From Desulfopila sp. IMCC35008 (lineage in GTDB: Bacteria > Desulfobacterota > Desulfobulbia > Desulfobulbales > Desulfocapsaceae): DNA of 64,000 nt. Location: NCBI RefSeq assembly GCF_010646885.2, contig NZ_CP050700.1, positions 3,002,501 to 3,066,500 on the forward strand, given 5' to 3'. The notes under the pieces were generated by a model that did not search any database, had not been told where the DNA came from, and saw nothing but the letters and a program-made list of their open reading frames with translations. Every line of letters begins with the position of its first letter. Position 1 is the stretch's first letter. Shown here in pieces: positions 18,618-27,281 of the stretch. Made by a program: the position numbers and the translations under genes.

Positions 18618-19205
18618 TCAGCCTAGCTTTTTTTGGGCCTCATTTCTAAAACTGGCAGCCTGATCCGCTGAAGGAACTTCTGATGCCAATGCCTCAATGG
18701 CGGTGTTAAGATCCGGGGCCGTGTCGAGATGATCTTCACAGATAATAGCTGCCATCGGACCAATATAAACGGCCAGCAGATCCTCAAGTTTGTCTTTTTG
18801 ATCCGGTGTTAATCCAGCACCGGCGCTTGAAGCTGTCGGTTCATCAGTTTTCTTAAGAGATGGTGCCTCGACAGTATCTGCTATTCCCTCCGCCTCCGTG
18901 CCCGAAGCCGCCGAGCGGAGAAAATCAATAATCTCAGGTGTGGGGGGAAGATCCATTGGCTTGGCATTTATAGGGCCCTCCTGAAATCGAAAACGCCCTG
19001 CCTTGATCTGCGTCATCAATTTCAGACCATCCCGTCCCCTCTTATTAAAAAAGTAGATGAAAACAATCTTACCGTCTTCCATCATCAACTGGGCGGAACG
19101 GTTCGCCTTGGTAGCTATGAAAAAAACACCTGTCTTTTGTGCACTACACAACTGCTCCAACTCATTGACAAGGTCCCTGAACGGTATATAGGTTTCTTCG
19201 CTCAT
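18618..19205 (-). CDS. DUF4388-like protein (195 aa)
   Basis: The N-terminal part (FRDLVNELEQLCSAQKTGVF, then AQLMMEDGKIVFIYFFNKRG and AGRFRFQEG) matches the pattern of DUF4388/PATAN-type modules that accompany signalling proteins. A low-complexity linker (about 105-130) leads to a C-terminal helical domain. It overlaps the upstream Cache-HAMP gene by four bases (ATGA), so the two are made together and probably work in one signalling pathway. No catalytic motif is visible. Confidence 0.7.
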   Translation of the reverse strand: MSEETYIPFRDLVNELEQLCSAQKTGVFFIATKANRSAQLMMEDGKIVFIYFFNKRGRDGLKLMTQIKAGRFRFQEGPINAKPMDLPPTPEIIDFLRSAASGTEAEGIADTVEAPSLKKTDEPTASSAGAGLTPDQKDKLEDLLAVYIGPMAAIICEDHLDTAPDLNTAIEALASEVPSADQAASFRNEAQKKLG

Positions 19206-20302
19206 GCTCTTCTCTTCCGAAGTCTGTCAAACGCCATTTGTAAACTCACGCCCATTCGTTCAATAGCCCGTGCAAGGGCGCCGATCTCATCTCCTCGACT
19301 GGTTTCATTGATCTCGGCACCAAGCTCACCCTTACTGATACTATCTGCAATAGCCGTAAGGTTCCGAATAGGTTTGGAAAGCCGGTTCGCAAGAATATAG
19401 CCAACAACCAAAACCACAACCAAGGTCAGCCCAAGTAAGGTCAACGCATATTGACGGGCCCTATCTGCCGCTTTGAAGGCTTCAGACACATCCTGCTGAA
19501 CGATCATAGTCCAGCCAAGTAAGGTCTTATATTTATAGCCAATTATCGGCCTGCCTTCATTTTCAAAAATAAAATTGCTCGGAACAATTTTATCTCTGAA
19601 CTTGAGCACAGGATGCTCCGACATATCCTGGAGTTCATTGGCAACTTTACCCTCCCCATGCGCTACCAATCGGTTCTGGTCGTCCACCAGAATAGCAAAC
19701 CCTGTAGAACCAATTTTAGTTTTTGTTATGGTTGCCGATAATTCCTCAAGAGTCATTGCAATAGCCAGAACTCCGCCCAGTTTGTTACTCGACGAATGAA
19801 CCGGATGTGAGAGGATATAGGCGGGTTTGCCGGAGGTCTTACCCATAAGGAGTTGCTGGCCGATATCCCGCCCCCCCATGACCTGTTTGAAATATTGCCT
19901 GTCTCCGTAATATGTTAAAGGTTTTCCATCACTGCGGCCAACATTCTCACCGTCTGGTCTTACAGTAAAGGCAAGGTAGACCCATTCATAGGTGTTCGCT
20001 ACTGCTTTAAGGATCGGGTTCTGGGAATCGGAAGACATGGATTGCATGCCGGGAAGTTGCGCATTTTGTTTTAACAATCTCAGGTTCATCGAAGTCCAGT
20101 CATCGACTTTCCCTGCAAGACTTTGGGTATCCCTGACCATGGAATTGTAAATGGATTCTTCCCAATCCACCCTGGCCTTCTCAATACTGATATACCAGAG
20201 ACCACCAAGCGGGATAATGGATATTATCAACATACCGAACAATATCTGGTAAAGGATAGTAAAACCTTTTGTTCCGTCGTCCTTACCTGCCTTATCTGCC
20301 AT
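19202..20302 (-). CDS. Cache-HAMP membrane sensor lacking a signalling output domain
   Basis: A 366-residue protein: helix 1 at about 18-38, a periplasmic double-Cache type domain (about 40-285, with YYGDRQYFKQVM and GKPAYILSHPV), helix 2 at about 290-310, then HAMP (RLSKPIRNLTAIADSISKGE). It ends soon after HAMP (about 366), with no methyl-accepting, kinase or GGDEF domain. The gene is intact with a GAGGGAG ribosome site, so the short form seems native; output may pass through the co-translated DUF4388-like protein. Confidence 0.85.
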   Translation of the reverse strand: MADKAGKDDGTKGFTILYQILFGMLIISIIPLGGLWYISIEKARVDWEESIYNSMVRDTQSLAGKVDDWTSMNLRLLKQNAQLPGMQSMSSDSQNPILKAVANTYEWVYLAFTVRPDGENVGRSDGKPLTYYGDRQYFKQVMGGRDIGQQLLMGKTSGKPAYILSHPVHSSSNKLGGVLAIAMTLEELSATITKTKIGSTGFAILVDDQNRLVAHGEGKVANELQDMSEHPVLKFRDKIVPSNFIFENEGRPIIGYKYKTLLGWTMIVQQDVSEAFKAADRARQYALTLLGLTLVVVLVVGYILANRLSKPIRNLTAIADSISKGELGAEINETSRGDEIGALARAIERMGVSLQMAFDRLRKRRA

Positions 20303-20661
20303 TTTTTATTACTCCCTCTGTTTCCTGTTAGTTATAAGGGTGGCCAAGGTCTTCCTTCAAGCCAATGTTGAAACCTTGTTTCCAAATAGTACCCGGTCTA
20401 GCTTCCCGCCATTACCTGGAGTGCAGGATATCACACCATTTCCTTCAAAGATTAGCCAAAAAACTCTACAACATCAACGATTTTCAACATAAACTTTACT
20501 TTAAATACCTTGATTCATCACTTGACTCGATTTCATCTCACAAGGCAGCTTTTAACAAGTGGTCTTCTCTTCAAGTTTTTATTGACTTTCCCCTTCTAAG
20601 GACCTCAAATACTAGAATAGCCATCCATAAATCCCAATCGATATATCATAATTTAGAGTCT
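20303..20661. other. Intergenic region between divergent signalling genes
   Basis: The frame of the downstream diguanylate cyclase is open back to an ATG at 20365, but the extra 99 residues are compositionally poor and have no ribosome site, so I treat most of this stretch as promoter and leader DNA. No clear sigma-70 pair with good spacing was found. Confidence 0.4.
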
Positions 20662-22200
20662 ATGCTGAACCTCCCGGGCCGGATATTCACCAGACTGATC
20701 ATCAACCGAGATCAGAACTTCCTGGATAAAGAGATAGAAAACAGGTTTCGCCATTATACCGCTTTTTGTATGGCCGGTATGCCGATCATGCTCATTTTCG
20801 GTTTTAGCAGCCTGATGAAAGAAAACTTTTTCCTGGCGGCGGTTATAGTAACTTGCTTCATAGGGCTTTTTACCGGTTGGTTCTTGCTATATAAGTGCAT
20901 CAGCGGCAATGGAGTTTTCCGCTTCAATTCTCTTCTGTTTTTCGCACTCGTCATTTTTCTGGTATATATCGGAGGCGAAGAGGGCTCTAAAAGTCTCTGG
21001 GTCTTTACGGCCCCCCTGGCTGCTTTTTTTCTTCTCGGCACAATAGAGGGAGCAATCTGGTGCACCATAACCATACTGTTATGCCAATTGATATTCTGGA
21101 ACCCTTTTGGTCTTCCCCTGCCTCATCCCTACTCGAACTCTTTTGCCATCAGGTTCAACCTCGCCTATATCTCTATCTCCGTCATCACCTATTCATTCGA
21201 ATATTTCAGACACACTTATCGATTGGAAATAGAAAAGAAAAACAGGATGCTCGAACGGGAAATAAGGGGACGAAAAGAATATGAAAAGGCACTGAAAAAA
21301 AGTGAAGAGCAGTACAAAACTGTATTCAGCCAGGCCGCAGAGGGCATCATGGTGATAGACCCAGACGGCCACATACTTGAATCAAACCAGCAGATGGAAA
21401 ACTCATTGGGTATGCCCCCCTCAGCTCTTCCAGGCCAGAACATCCTCAACCTTATCCATCCCGACGATCTTAAGAATCAACCATCACAAATTCCTTTTAT
21501 GATCGCAGGCCACATCATTGTCATTGAACGACAACTGAGAACAGCCGAAGGAAGTTATAGGTTTTTTGAAATAAGCGGTAACAAAATTGGGGAGAATACA
21601 ATTCTTCTTGTCTGCCGTGATATTTCAAAACGAAAGACGGCCGAAATTGCGCTTGAGAAAGCAAACCTTGAGTTGGAACGAATTGCCAATATCGATGGTC
21701 TCACCCAGATAGCAAACCGGCGACGTTTTGATCTTCGGTTACAACGCGAATGGAAACGTCTGTTGCGGGAAGATCAACCCCTCACACTTATCATCTCAGA
21801 CATAGACTATTTTAAGCAGTACAATGACTTATATGGTCACCAGGAAGGTGACACCTGCCTGATCACCATTGCCAGCATTCTTGATTCAACGCTCCAAAGA
21901 CCAGCCGATCTCGCTGCCCGATTCGGGGGAGAGGAATTTGTTATCCTTCTTCCCAATACAACTATCGAGGGAGGTGTAGGAAAAGCCGAGGAGATGCGAA
22001 AGAGAATTGTTGAACTACGCATCCCCCATAATGGCTCAATCGTCGGACCCTACGTGACCATGAGTTTTGGAGTCAGCTCTACTGTTCCATTTAAACAAGG
22101 CATACCGGACGATCTCATCGCCATGGCTGATAAAGCACTGTATCAAGCAAAACAGAATGGCAGAAACCGGGTAGAGATCAGCGAACAGTTTATTTTGTAA
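20662..22200 (+). CDS. Membrane PAS-GGDEF diguanylate cyclase
   Basis: About 512 residues from ATG 20662 (weak ribosome site; ATG 20365 is the alternative). Six membrane helices in the first ~185 residues form a MASE-like sensor, followed by a short coiled coil, a PAS domain (about 220-330) and a GGDEF domain. The active-site motif is RFGGEEF, followed by LLPNT, and DIDYFKQYNDLYGHQEGD binds metal and GTP, so it should make cyclic-di-GMP. There is no obvious RxxD inhibitory site before GGEEF (ADLAARFGGEEF has AADLA, lacking the R). PilZ-type c-di-GMP receptor remains at 51805 are in the same window. Confidence 0.88.
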   Translation: MLNLPGRIFTRLIINRDQNFLDKEIENRFRHYTAFCMAGMPIMLIFGFSSLMKENFFLAAVIVTCFIGLFTGWFLLYKCISGNGVFRFNSLLFFALVIFLVYIGGEEGSKSLWVFTAPLAAFFLLGTIEGAIWCTITILLCQLIFWNPFGLPLPHPYSNSFAIRFNLAYISISVITYSFEYFRHTYRLEIEKKNRMLEREIRGRKEYEKALKKSEEQYKTVFSQAAEGIMVIDPDGHILESNQQMENSLGMPPSALPGQNILNLIHPDDLKNQPSQIPFMIAGHIIVIERQLRTAEGSYRFFEISGNKIGENTILLVCRDISKRKTAEIALEKANLELERIANIDGLTQIANRRRFDLRLQREWKRLLREDQPLTLIISDIDYFKQYNDLYGHQEGDTCLITIASILDSTLQRPADLAARFGGEEFVILLPNTTIEGGVGKAEEMRKRIVELRIPHNGSIVGPYVTMSFGVSSTVPFKQGIPDDLIAMADKALYQAKQNGRNRVEISEQFIL

Positions 22201-22222
22201 TCCGGTATCCCCTTCGGCGCTG

Positions 22223-23209
22223 TTAAACCTTTACAACGGTGCGGCCACGCACCCTTCCTTCCAGGATAGCTGCAGCTTCTGCTGGCACATCCTCCAAACC
22301 TATCTCACGGGTAAGGCCAGCTAGTCTTTCAAAATCCAGGTCTGATACGATCCGTTTGTATGCCTCTTCACGCTTGGCGAGTGACGCCATAACCGAGTCG
22401 ACCCCACATAACGTGACGCCTCTTAAAATAAATGGCGCAACCGAGGTAGGCAACGACATCGACTCAGCAAGTCCGCAAGCTGCAACGGCCGCTCCGTATT
22501 TCATCTGGCTGATGACGTTTGCAAGAGTATTCCCCCCAGCCACATCGATAGCACCCGCCCATAACTCCTTACCTAAAGGACGCGCTTTCTCACTGTATGG
22601 TTGCCTCTCTATAACATCAGCCGCCCCAAGATCTTTCAGATAGTCTGCTTCAGCCATCCTGCCTGTGAGTGCAACCACGCGGTAGCCGAGCTTTGATAAA
22701 ATGAGAACTGCAACCGAACCCACTCCACCAGCAGCTCCTGTGACCAGGATATCACCGCTATCCGGCGTAATACCTTGTTTTTCCAGGGCCATAACACAGA
22801 GCATAGAAGTGTAGCCGGCAGTACCGACTGCCATTGCATGCCAGGTCGATAACCCCTCAGGCAAACCCACCAACCAGTCACCTCTAACTCTCGCTTTTTC
22901 TGCAAACCCGCCGCTATGCACCTCGCCAACACCAAACCCGTTCAGTACAACCTTATCTCCGGAGGAAAACGATGCATGAGTCGACTCAGTCACCGTACCG
23001 GCAAAATCAATTCCCGGTGTGAGAGGAAAACGCCGAACCACAGGAACCTTACCGGTCATGGCCAGGCCATCCTTATAATTCAAAGCGGAATACTCAACAC
23101 GGACTGTTACATCTCCTTCCATGAGATCGTCATCGGTCAAATCCTTCAGTTCAACCTTTTGTCCATCTTCCGTTTTATTAACCTGGAAACCACGAAACGT
23201 CTCGGACAT
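22223..23209 (-). CDS. Acrylyl-CoA reductase/YhdH-family zinc-free medium-chain reductase
   Basis: A 328-residue medium-chain dehydrogenase of the YhdH/AcuI type. Start at ATG 23209 (MSETFRGF), with GGAGAG five bases upstream. Signatures: SALNYKDGLAMTGK near the N terminus, PGIDFAGTV, and the NADPH-binding GAAGGVGSVAV. The catalytic and structural zinc ligands of alcohol dehydrogenases are absent. Members reduce acrylyl-CoA or other activated alkenes with NADPH. The substrate here is not certain. It converges with the diguanylate cyclase. Confidence 0.82.
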   Translation of the reverse strand: MSETFRGFQVNKTEDGQKVELKDLTDDDLMEGDVTVRVEYSALNYKDGLAMTGKVPVVRRFPLTPGIDFAGTVTESTHASFSSGDKVVLNGFGVGEVHSGGFAEKARVRGDWLVGLPEGLSTWHAMAVGTAGYTSMLCVMALEKQGITPDSGDILVTGAAGGVGSVAVLILSKLGYRVVALTGRMAEADYLKDLGAADVIERQPYSEKARPLGKELWAGAIDVAGGNTLANVISQMKYGAAVAACGLAESMSLPTSVAPFILRGVTLCGVDSVMASLAKREEAYKRIVSDLDFERLAGLTREIGLEDVPAEAAAILEGRVRGRTVVKV

Positions 23210-23247
23210 CATTTCTCTCCATTTGCTATAGAAATAAAAAAAATCAC

Positions 23248-23296
23248 CCAAAAAAATACCCTGCCAGCCAGAAATTATTACGGCTGTACAGGGTAT
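23248..23296 (-). terminator. Rho-independent terminator of the zinc-ribbon gene
   Basis: Stem ATACCCTG (23256-23263) with CAGGGTAT (23289-23296), extended by CAGCC/GGCTG inside, runs into TTTTTTTGG on the minus strand. Confidence 0.85.
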
Positions 23297-23331
23297 CAAT
23301 CAGTAACTACCTGAATAATCAGGTTCACGTA

Positions 23332-23502
23332 TTACGCCTTTGCTGTTTTGGGATCAACAGCGACTCCGCAATCAGGGCATTTAGCGGTTTTCTCCGTTTC
23401 ATCGGAAAAAATTCCAAACTCGGTACCGCAGGCCGGGCACTTCAATTTCACTTCAGCAAGAGACTTGTTACTTTCAAAACCGGGACAATGTTCGTTTGTC
23501 AT
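23332..23502 (-). CDS. Small double zinc-ribbon protein (56 aa)
   Basis: A short gene read directly from the sequence: ATG at 23502, TAA at 23332, with GGAGGAG 7-8 bases upstream. The product has CPACGTEFG and CPDCGVAVD, four Cys that form a rubredoxin/zinc-ribbon knuckle pair, plus an extra N-terminal Cys (MTNEHCPGF). It could bind Fe or Zn; spacing is more like a zinc ribbon than rubredoxin because the aromatic core is missing. It has its own promoter and terminator. Confidence 0.8.
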   Translation of the reverse strand: MTNEHCPGFESNKSLAEVKLKCPACGTEFGIFSDETEKTAKCPDCGVAVDPKTAKA

Positions 23503-23599
23503 GACTCACTCCTCCACTTGAGTTAATACTTCGTATAGAGCAATCGGATCCATCTGGAACACCTTCATCTTCCCTATCAATGACTCAACATCATCTTCT

Positions 23600-23628
23600 A
23601 TTATAAGGATCAGTTAAAAAAATGCCAG
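23600..23628 (-). promoter_or_regulatory. Sigma-70 type promoter of the 56-aa zinc-ribbon gene
   Basis: On the minus strand, CTGGCA (23623-23628) and a perfect TATAAT (23600-23605) are separated by 17 bases, about 100 bases upstream of the start codon. Confidence 0.5.
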
Positions 23629-23700
23629 ATGTTGGATATAATTCCGAGGGTTTGGAGTAAAAACAGGGCTAAATAGCCAGAGTTGGGGGATAGAACGATT

Positions 23701-23871
23701 TTATCCGGATAAGCGTTTCAACTCGACTTCAAGTTCCGCTTTTTCATCTTCTCGTTCAAATAGTTCTCTCATGATGTGCGGTTTAACTGAATGAGCAGGC
23801 ATACGGCCTTTCACGTCCAGGATCTCTTCTTCGAGTTTTTCAATTCTTTCTTTTATTTCCTGTCGGGTCAT
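23701..23871 (-). CDS. Small coiled-coil protein (56 aa)
   Basis: Start taken at ATG 23871 (MTRQEIKERIEKLEEEI); a TTG at 23898 overlapping the upstream stop is the alternative. The sequence is a charged helical hairpin with a central PAHSVKPHIMREL turn, a pattern I associate with short conserved proteins of Desulfobacterota that are often mislabelled as kinases. It lacks any catalytic motif. It follows the 142-residue gene closely, so both probably share a transcript. Confidence 0.65.
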   Translation of the reverse strand: MTRQEIKERIEKLEEEILDVKGRMPAHSVKPHIMRELFEREDEKAELEVELKRLSG

Positions 23872-23894
23872 GAAAATCAAATATCGAGATGTAC

Positions 23895-24323
23895 TCAACT
23901 CATGTGCTCAGTTTTTTCGAGCGCCGCCAGTTCTTTTTCAATACTTTTCAGTTCACCAGGCATGGGAGCCCGTCTTGATATTGAGTAGAGAACGACTTCC
24001 CCAAGTTTGCCGCTGCGGGTAAACACAACAATCTCAAATTCACCTGAAGAGGCTCCAAGTTCCTCCACCCAAAGCACTTTCTCCATCTCAAGATTGAAGT
24101 CGCTACAGATTCTTTTTACAAACTTTTCAGGTTTAGCTGAAATAGACATTCCCAGACCTGTTTCAGCATAAATGCAGATATATGGCTTGAGAGGCTCCAC
24201 CCCCGATACATTATCACGGACATCAAATATTTTCAGATGATACGAACCTGGAAACCAGGCAACTGGTTCCTGATCGTCTGTTTTCTTCCCATCCCAACTA
24301 TAGATGTCCGCATAAATTATCAT
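23895..24323 (-). CDS. Hypothetical protein (142 aa)
   Basis: Not recognised. Mixed alpha/beta composition (MIIYADIYSWDGK, VEPLKPYICIYAETGLG, EFEIVVFTRSGKLGEVV) with no signal peptide, membrane segment or metal motif, ending in a short helical tail (ELKSIEKELAALEK). It is immediately upstream of the small coiled-coil gene. Codon use and length support a real gene. Confidence 0.6.
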   Translation of the reverse strand: MIIYADIYSWDGKKTDDQEPVAWFPGSYHLKIFDVRDNVSGVEPLKPYICIYAETGLGMSISAKPEKFVKRICSDFNLEMEKVLWVEELGASSGEFEIVVFTRSGKLGEVVLYSISRRAPMPGELKSIEKELAALEKTEHMS

Positions 24324-24351
24324 ATTGGCGTGACCTCAACTGTCCCTGGCG

Positions 24352-24395
24352 ACACTGGAAAAGAGTGTGCAATACTGTTAGCTCTTTTCCAGTGT
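24352..24395 (-). terminator. Long inverted repeat downstream of cooS
   Basis: A 14-bp perfect inverted repeat (24352-24365 with 24382-24395; core CACTGGAAAAGAG) with a 16-base loop lies just after the cooS stop and before the 142-aa gene. There is no U-run, so it may be a Rho-type or processing site rather than a classical terminator. Confidence 0.5.
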
Positions 24396-24409
24396 ATCAT
24401 ATACAGATC

Positions 24410-26359
24410 CTATAATGCACGCCTGTCAGCCATATCTACAAGAACACGCTCTCGAGCCTGATCGATACCAAGATCACGACGTTTCTTATCAATATGAGCG
24501 ATCATCAGGTGAGCCATTTCGATCGGATCTGCAGCAAAACCCCACTTTCCGAATCCTTTCCCTTCAAGCTCTTCAAACAGGTGCTTTTCGAATTTGGTTC
24601 CCTCGGTAATGGGAAAGGTATGACCAAACACTGTAAAAACACCTGAAGCGACAAAATACTGACCAATAGCGATTGCCTTTTCACTCATCCACTCAGGTGC
24701 ACAACCGGCCACAGGCAAATCAGCAATAGAATCTCCTAGCCCACCCGTTTTCACCATTTCAGAAAGGATCATAAGTATACGGCTGTTATCGACGCAGGAT
24801 CCAAGTCCGAGAACTGGTGGGATACCGACGGTTTCGCACACTTCCGCAAGACCTGAACCCGCCAATGCCGCTGCCCCTGGTGTTGTCAAACCAGCCTTGG
24901 CAAGTGCCATTTGGGAGCAACCGGTCTGAACGACGAGGACATCGTTTTTAATAAGCTCTTTCACCAACTCCACATGGGAAAAATCCTGCTTTGATCGAGG
25001 ATTGGTGCAACCGACAACACCTGCAGCCCCACGTATCCGCCCGTTGACAATATTATCATTTAGAGGCTCATAACCACTCCTGAATGAGCCCCCCAGCATA
25101 TACTTGATATATTCATGAGAGAACCCATGTATGCCTTTGGCAGTATGTGACGGGATAACAATTGATTTACTTCTGTTTTTAAAACGTCCTATGGCCTTTA
25201 TAATGACGTTGTCGGTGCATTCCAGAGGATCGTGTTCATCAAGTTCAATATGGGTAGCACCTTCGATCTTGGCGCGGTAGTTCGTGGTTATAAAAGCTGT
25301 ATCGTAGCACTCAGACACCTTGACTAAGTCCTGCTTAATGCACTGGATATCAACCGTCATGGCATCGACCGCACCACTCACAAGCACAGCCTCCGTTGAT
25401 GAAAAGTTCCCTGCGTGCGGCAACCCATGACGTGACAATACATCAAGACCTGAGCAGCACATACCAACAAGGTTGATACCCTTCGCCCCAGCATCCGTAG
25501 CCATCTTGAGGATAGACGGCGAGGCAGCTGAAACCAACATTGCTTCGAGAAGGATCGGTTCATGTCCGTGAACGATGATATTGACTTGATCCTCCTTTAA
25601 AACACCCATATCCACTTCCACCTCCACAGGTGAAGGGGTGCCAAAAAGAATATCAGAAATATCGGTGGAAACCATGGAGCCGCCCCATCCGTCTGCCAGT
25701 GCCGTACGAGAAATCTGCTTGGTGATATTTTCATAATCCTGATCGACACCCATCGCCGAACGGTGCATCATCTCCATAATTTCCCTCATGGCCCCGCGAG
25801 GGACGATGCCTTCCTGCCTCCAGGATTCAAGAGTTTTTTCAGGTACCCTTTTAACCAGGGGTATTTCGCCATCAACCTGTGTATAGGTTAATTCGAGTTC
25901 CTTATAAAGATCGGTGGCAATATCCTGAACGCTCCGCCCTTCAGTTTCAATATCCAGGGAAGATGCGACCTCAACGAGTTTGACGGTATCCTTTATTGCG
26001 AAATCTTTGACTGTTCCGTCGATAACCCCCCGGAACAAGTCCAGCATTGCCATGCCATGATCAGTATGAGCTGCGGTTCCGGCTGCAACCATACGACCAA
26101 AATTCCTGGCCACAATAGTATCTATGGTTGCTCCGCAAACACCCACCCTGGCATAGGGATCTTTTGTGTTCATCCTGCACGGCCCCATTGAGCAATGCTT
26201 ACAACAGGCAGAATCATTGCCTATGGGGCAGGGGCGCATATTTTCAGCCCTGTCAAAAAAGAGTTCAACACCATCCTTTCGAGCCTTATGAATCATCTGC
26301 CGCGTTGAATCACAGGTCGTAATATCCTCCGGTCGAATAAGTTCCTTAAGCTTAGCCAT
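24410..26359 (-). CDS. cooS: Carbon monoxide dehydrogenase catalytic subunit (CooS-type, copy 2)
   Basis: A 649-residue Ni-Fe CODH. The N terminus has the B/D cluster cysteines (RPCPIGNDSACCKHCSMGPCR and VGVCGAT), mid-protein motifs are VHGHEPILLEAM and GMCCSGLDVLSRHG, and the C-cluster region includes GVVGCTNP, VQTGCSQMALAKAG, LGSCVDNSRI and the final MSEKAIAIG block. It interconverts CO and CO2. It is a separate transcription unit from acsA-acsB (own promoter at 26481), with cooC and a pseudogene between, which suggests a monofunctional CODH supplying or removing CO or reducing ferredoxin. The other CODH at 33293 shares the same core motifs. Confidence 0.95.
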   Translation of the reverse strand: MAKLKELIRPEDITTCDSTRQMIHKARKDGVELFFDRAENMRPCPIGNDSACCKHCSMGPCRMNTKDPYARVGVCGATIDTIVARNFGRMVAAGTAAHTDHGMAMLDLFRGVIDGTVKDFAIKDTVKLVEVASSLDIETEGRSVQDIATDLYKELELTYTQVDGEIPLVKRVPEKTLESWRQEGIVPRGAMREIMEMMHRSAMGVDQDYENITKQISRTALADGWGGSMVSTDISDILFGTPSPVEVEVDMGVLKEDQVNIIVHGHEPILLEAMLVSAASPSILKMATDAGAKGINLVGMCCSGLDVLSRHGLPHAGNFSSTEAVLVSGAVDAMTVDIQCIKQDLVKVSECYDTAFITTNYRAKIEGATHIELDEHDPLECTDNVIIKAIGRFKNRSKSIVIPSHTAKGIHGFSHEYIKYMLGGSFRSGYEPLNDNIVNGRIRGAAGVVGCTNPRSKQDFSHVELVKELIKNDVLVVQTGCSQMALAKAGLTTPGAAALAGSGLAEVCETVGIPPVLGLGSCVDNSRILMILSEMVKTGGLGDSIADLPVAGCAPEWMSEKAIAIGQYFVASGVFTVFGHTFPITEGTKFEKHLFEELEGKGFGKWGFAADPIEMAHLMIAHIDKKRRDLGIDQARERVLVDMADRRAL

Positions 26360-26404
26360 ACAACCTCCACCTATCGATTGGGTTTACAGAATGCCTGGAA
26401 TGAA

Positions 26405-26430
26405 ACCGATGATCACCCTTTATCATCGGT
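26405..26430 (-). promoter_or_regulatory. 5' leader hairpin of cooS
   Basis: ACCGATGAT (26405-26413) pairs with ATCATCGGT (26422-26430), a 9-bp stem in the untranslated leader between the cooS promoter and start codon. It could affect mRNA stability or translation. Confidence 0.4.
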
Positions 26431-26480
26431 ATTCGTCCTATCAATTACATTATCTGGGAATATATCCCATCTAATACTAT

Positions 26481-26509
26481 TTCTTACTACCACAAAGTGG
26501 GAATGTCAA
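26481..26509 (-). promoter_or_regulatory. cooS promoter with palindromic operator in the spacer
   Basis: Minus-strand TTGACA (26504-26509) and TAAGAA (26481-26486) are 17 bases apart. The spacer contains a palindrome CCACAAAGTGG (26490-26500), well placed for a repressor or activator. A second palindrome, TGGTAGTACCA, lies just upstream (about 26514-26524). The palindrome does not match a CooA/CRP or FNR consensus. Confidence 0.5.
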
Positions 26510-26783
26510 TACATGGTACTACCAAAAATATTTATAAATGTTGGAAAGTTGGTCTGAATTAAAAATTAAGAGTAATGATGCATTCTTCAGCTCATCATTA
26601 TCAACAGCTTGGAAACAGGAATAATTATAACTGAAGATAACACCTGATAGTGTCATAGAATGCTAGAGTCATACAGCCGCCTAGAAGACTTTTAAAATTC
26701 AAAACTCATTTCGTGCAGCATCTATAATAGGTAGTTATGAAATTTCCCTTATCGCAAAATTTGATTTTGTTACGATCGATAAG

Positions 26784-27257
26784 ATGAAAGAGGTAAGGGC
26801 AATCAGGGCCCTTGTCGGCGGAGTTGTCCATGACATTAATAACATAATTTCCGCCATTCACAGGTACCCAAAGTTGGCAGAGGAACACCATTCATCGTGA
26901 ACAGAGCGCGTTGCAGATGGACCTGGATGAGATACTCAGAGGGGCACAACGGGCATATAGGGGTAGAGAGCACACCACATGCTTTCATGATAGCACCGAA
27001 GCGTTGGACATTTCCACAGGAAGCCCTTGCAGTTCGACCTCATGACCACCGACATGACCATCCCGGTAATGACAGATGCCTGATTATCTGAAATAATCCT
27101 GAAAATTCGACCGAACCTGTCCATACTCCTCTGTACAGGATACAGTGGCCTTATAAATGAAACGAAATCGAAAGAAAACGGGATCAGGGGCTATCTGATG
27201 AAGCCGGTGAAGGCTGACCAGTTGGCAACAACTGTCCGGAGCGTTCTCGATTCATAA
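26784..27257 (+). pseudogene. Decayed hybrid histidine kinase/response regulator
   Basis: Fragments of one gene are readable on the plus strand across different frames. First a kinase H-box (LVGGVVHDINNIISAIHRYP) from 26784, ended by TGA; then LDEILRGAQRAYRG; then, after a shift, a receiver domain FDLMTTDMTIPVMTDA from about 27033, a TGA at 27081-27083, and a receiver C terminus LLCTGYSGLINETKSKENG...YLMKPVKADQLATTVRSVL ending at TAA 27255-27257. The canonical order of H-box, Asp site and Lys site is kept, so it is a degenerated gene, not chance. It lies between cooC and cooS on the opposite strand. Confidence 0.8.
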
Positions 27258-27281
27258 GAGGTGAACACCCCGGCATTGGTT

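Noticed and set aside
27081-27083. In-frame TGA in the receiver remnant as a possible Sec codon
   Set aside because: Other frameshifts and stops in the same relic show general decay; no SECIS-like hairpin follows.
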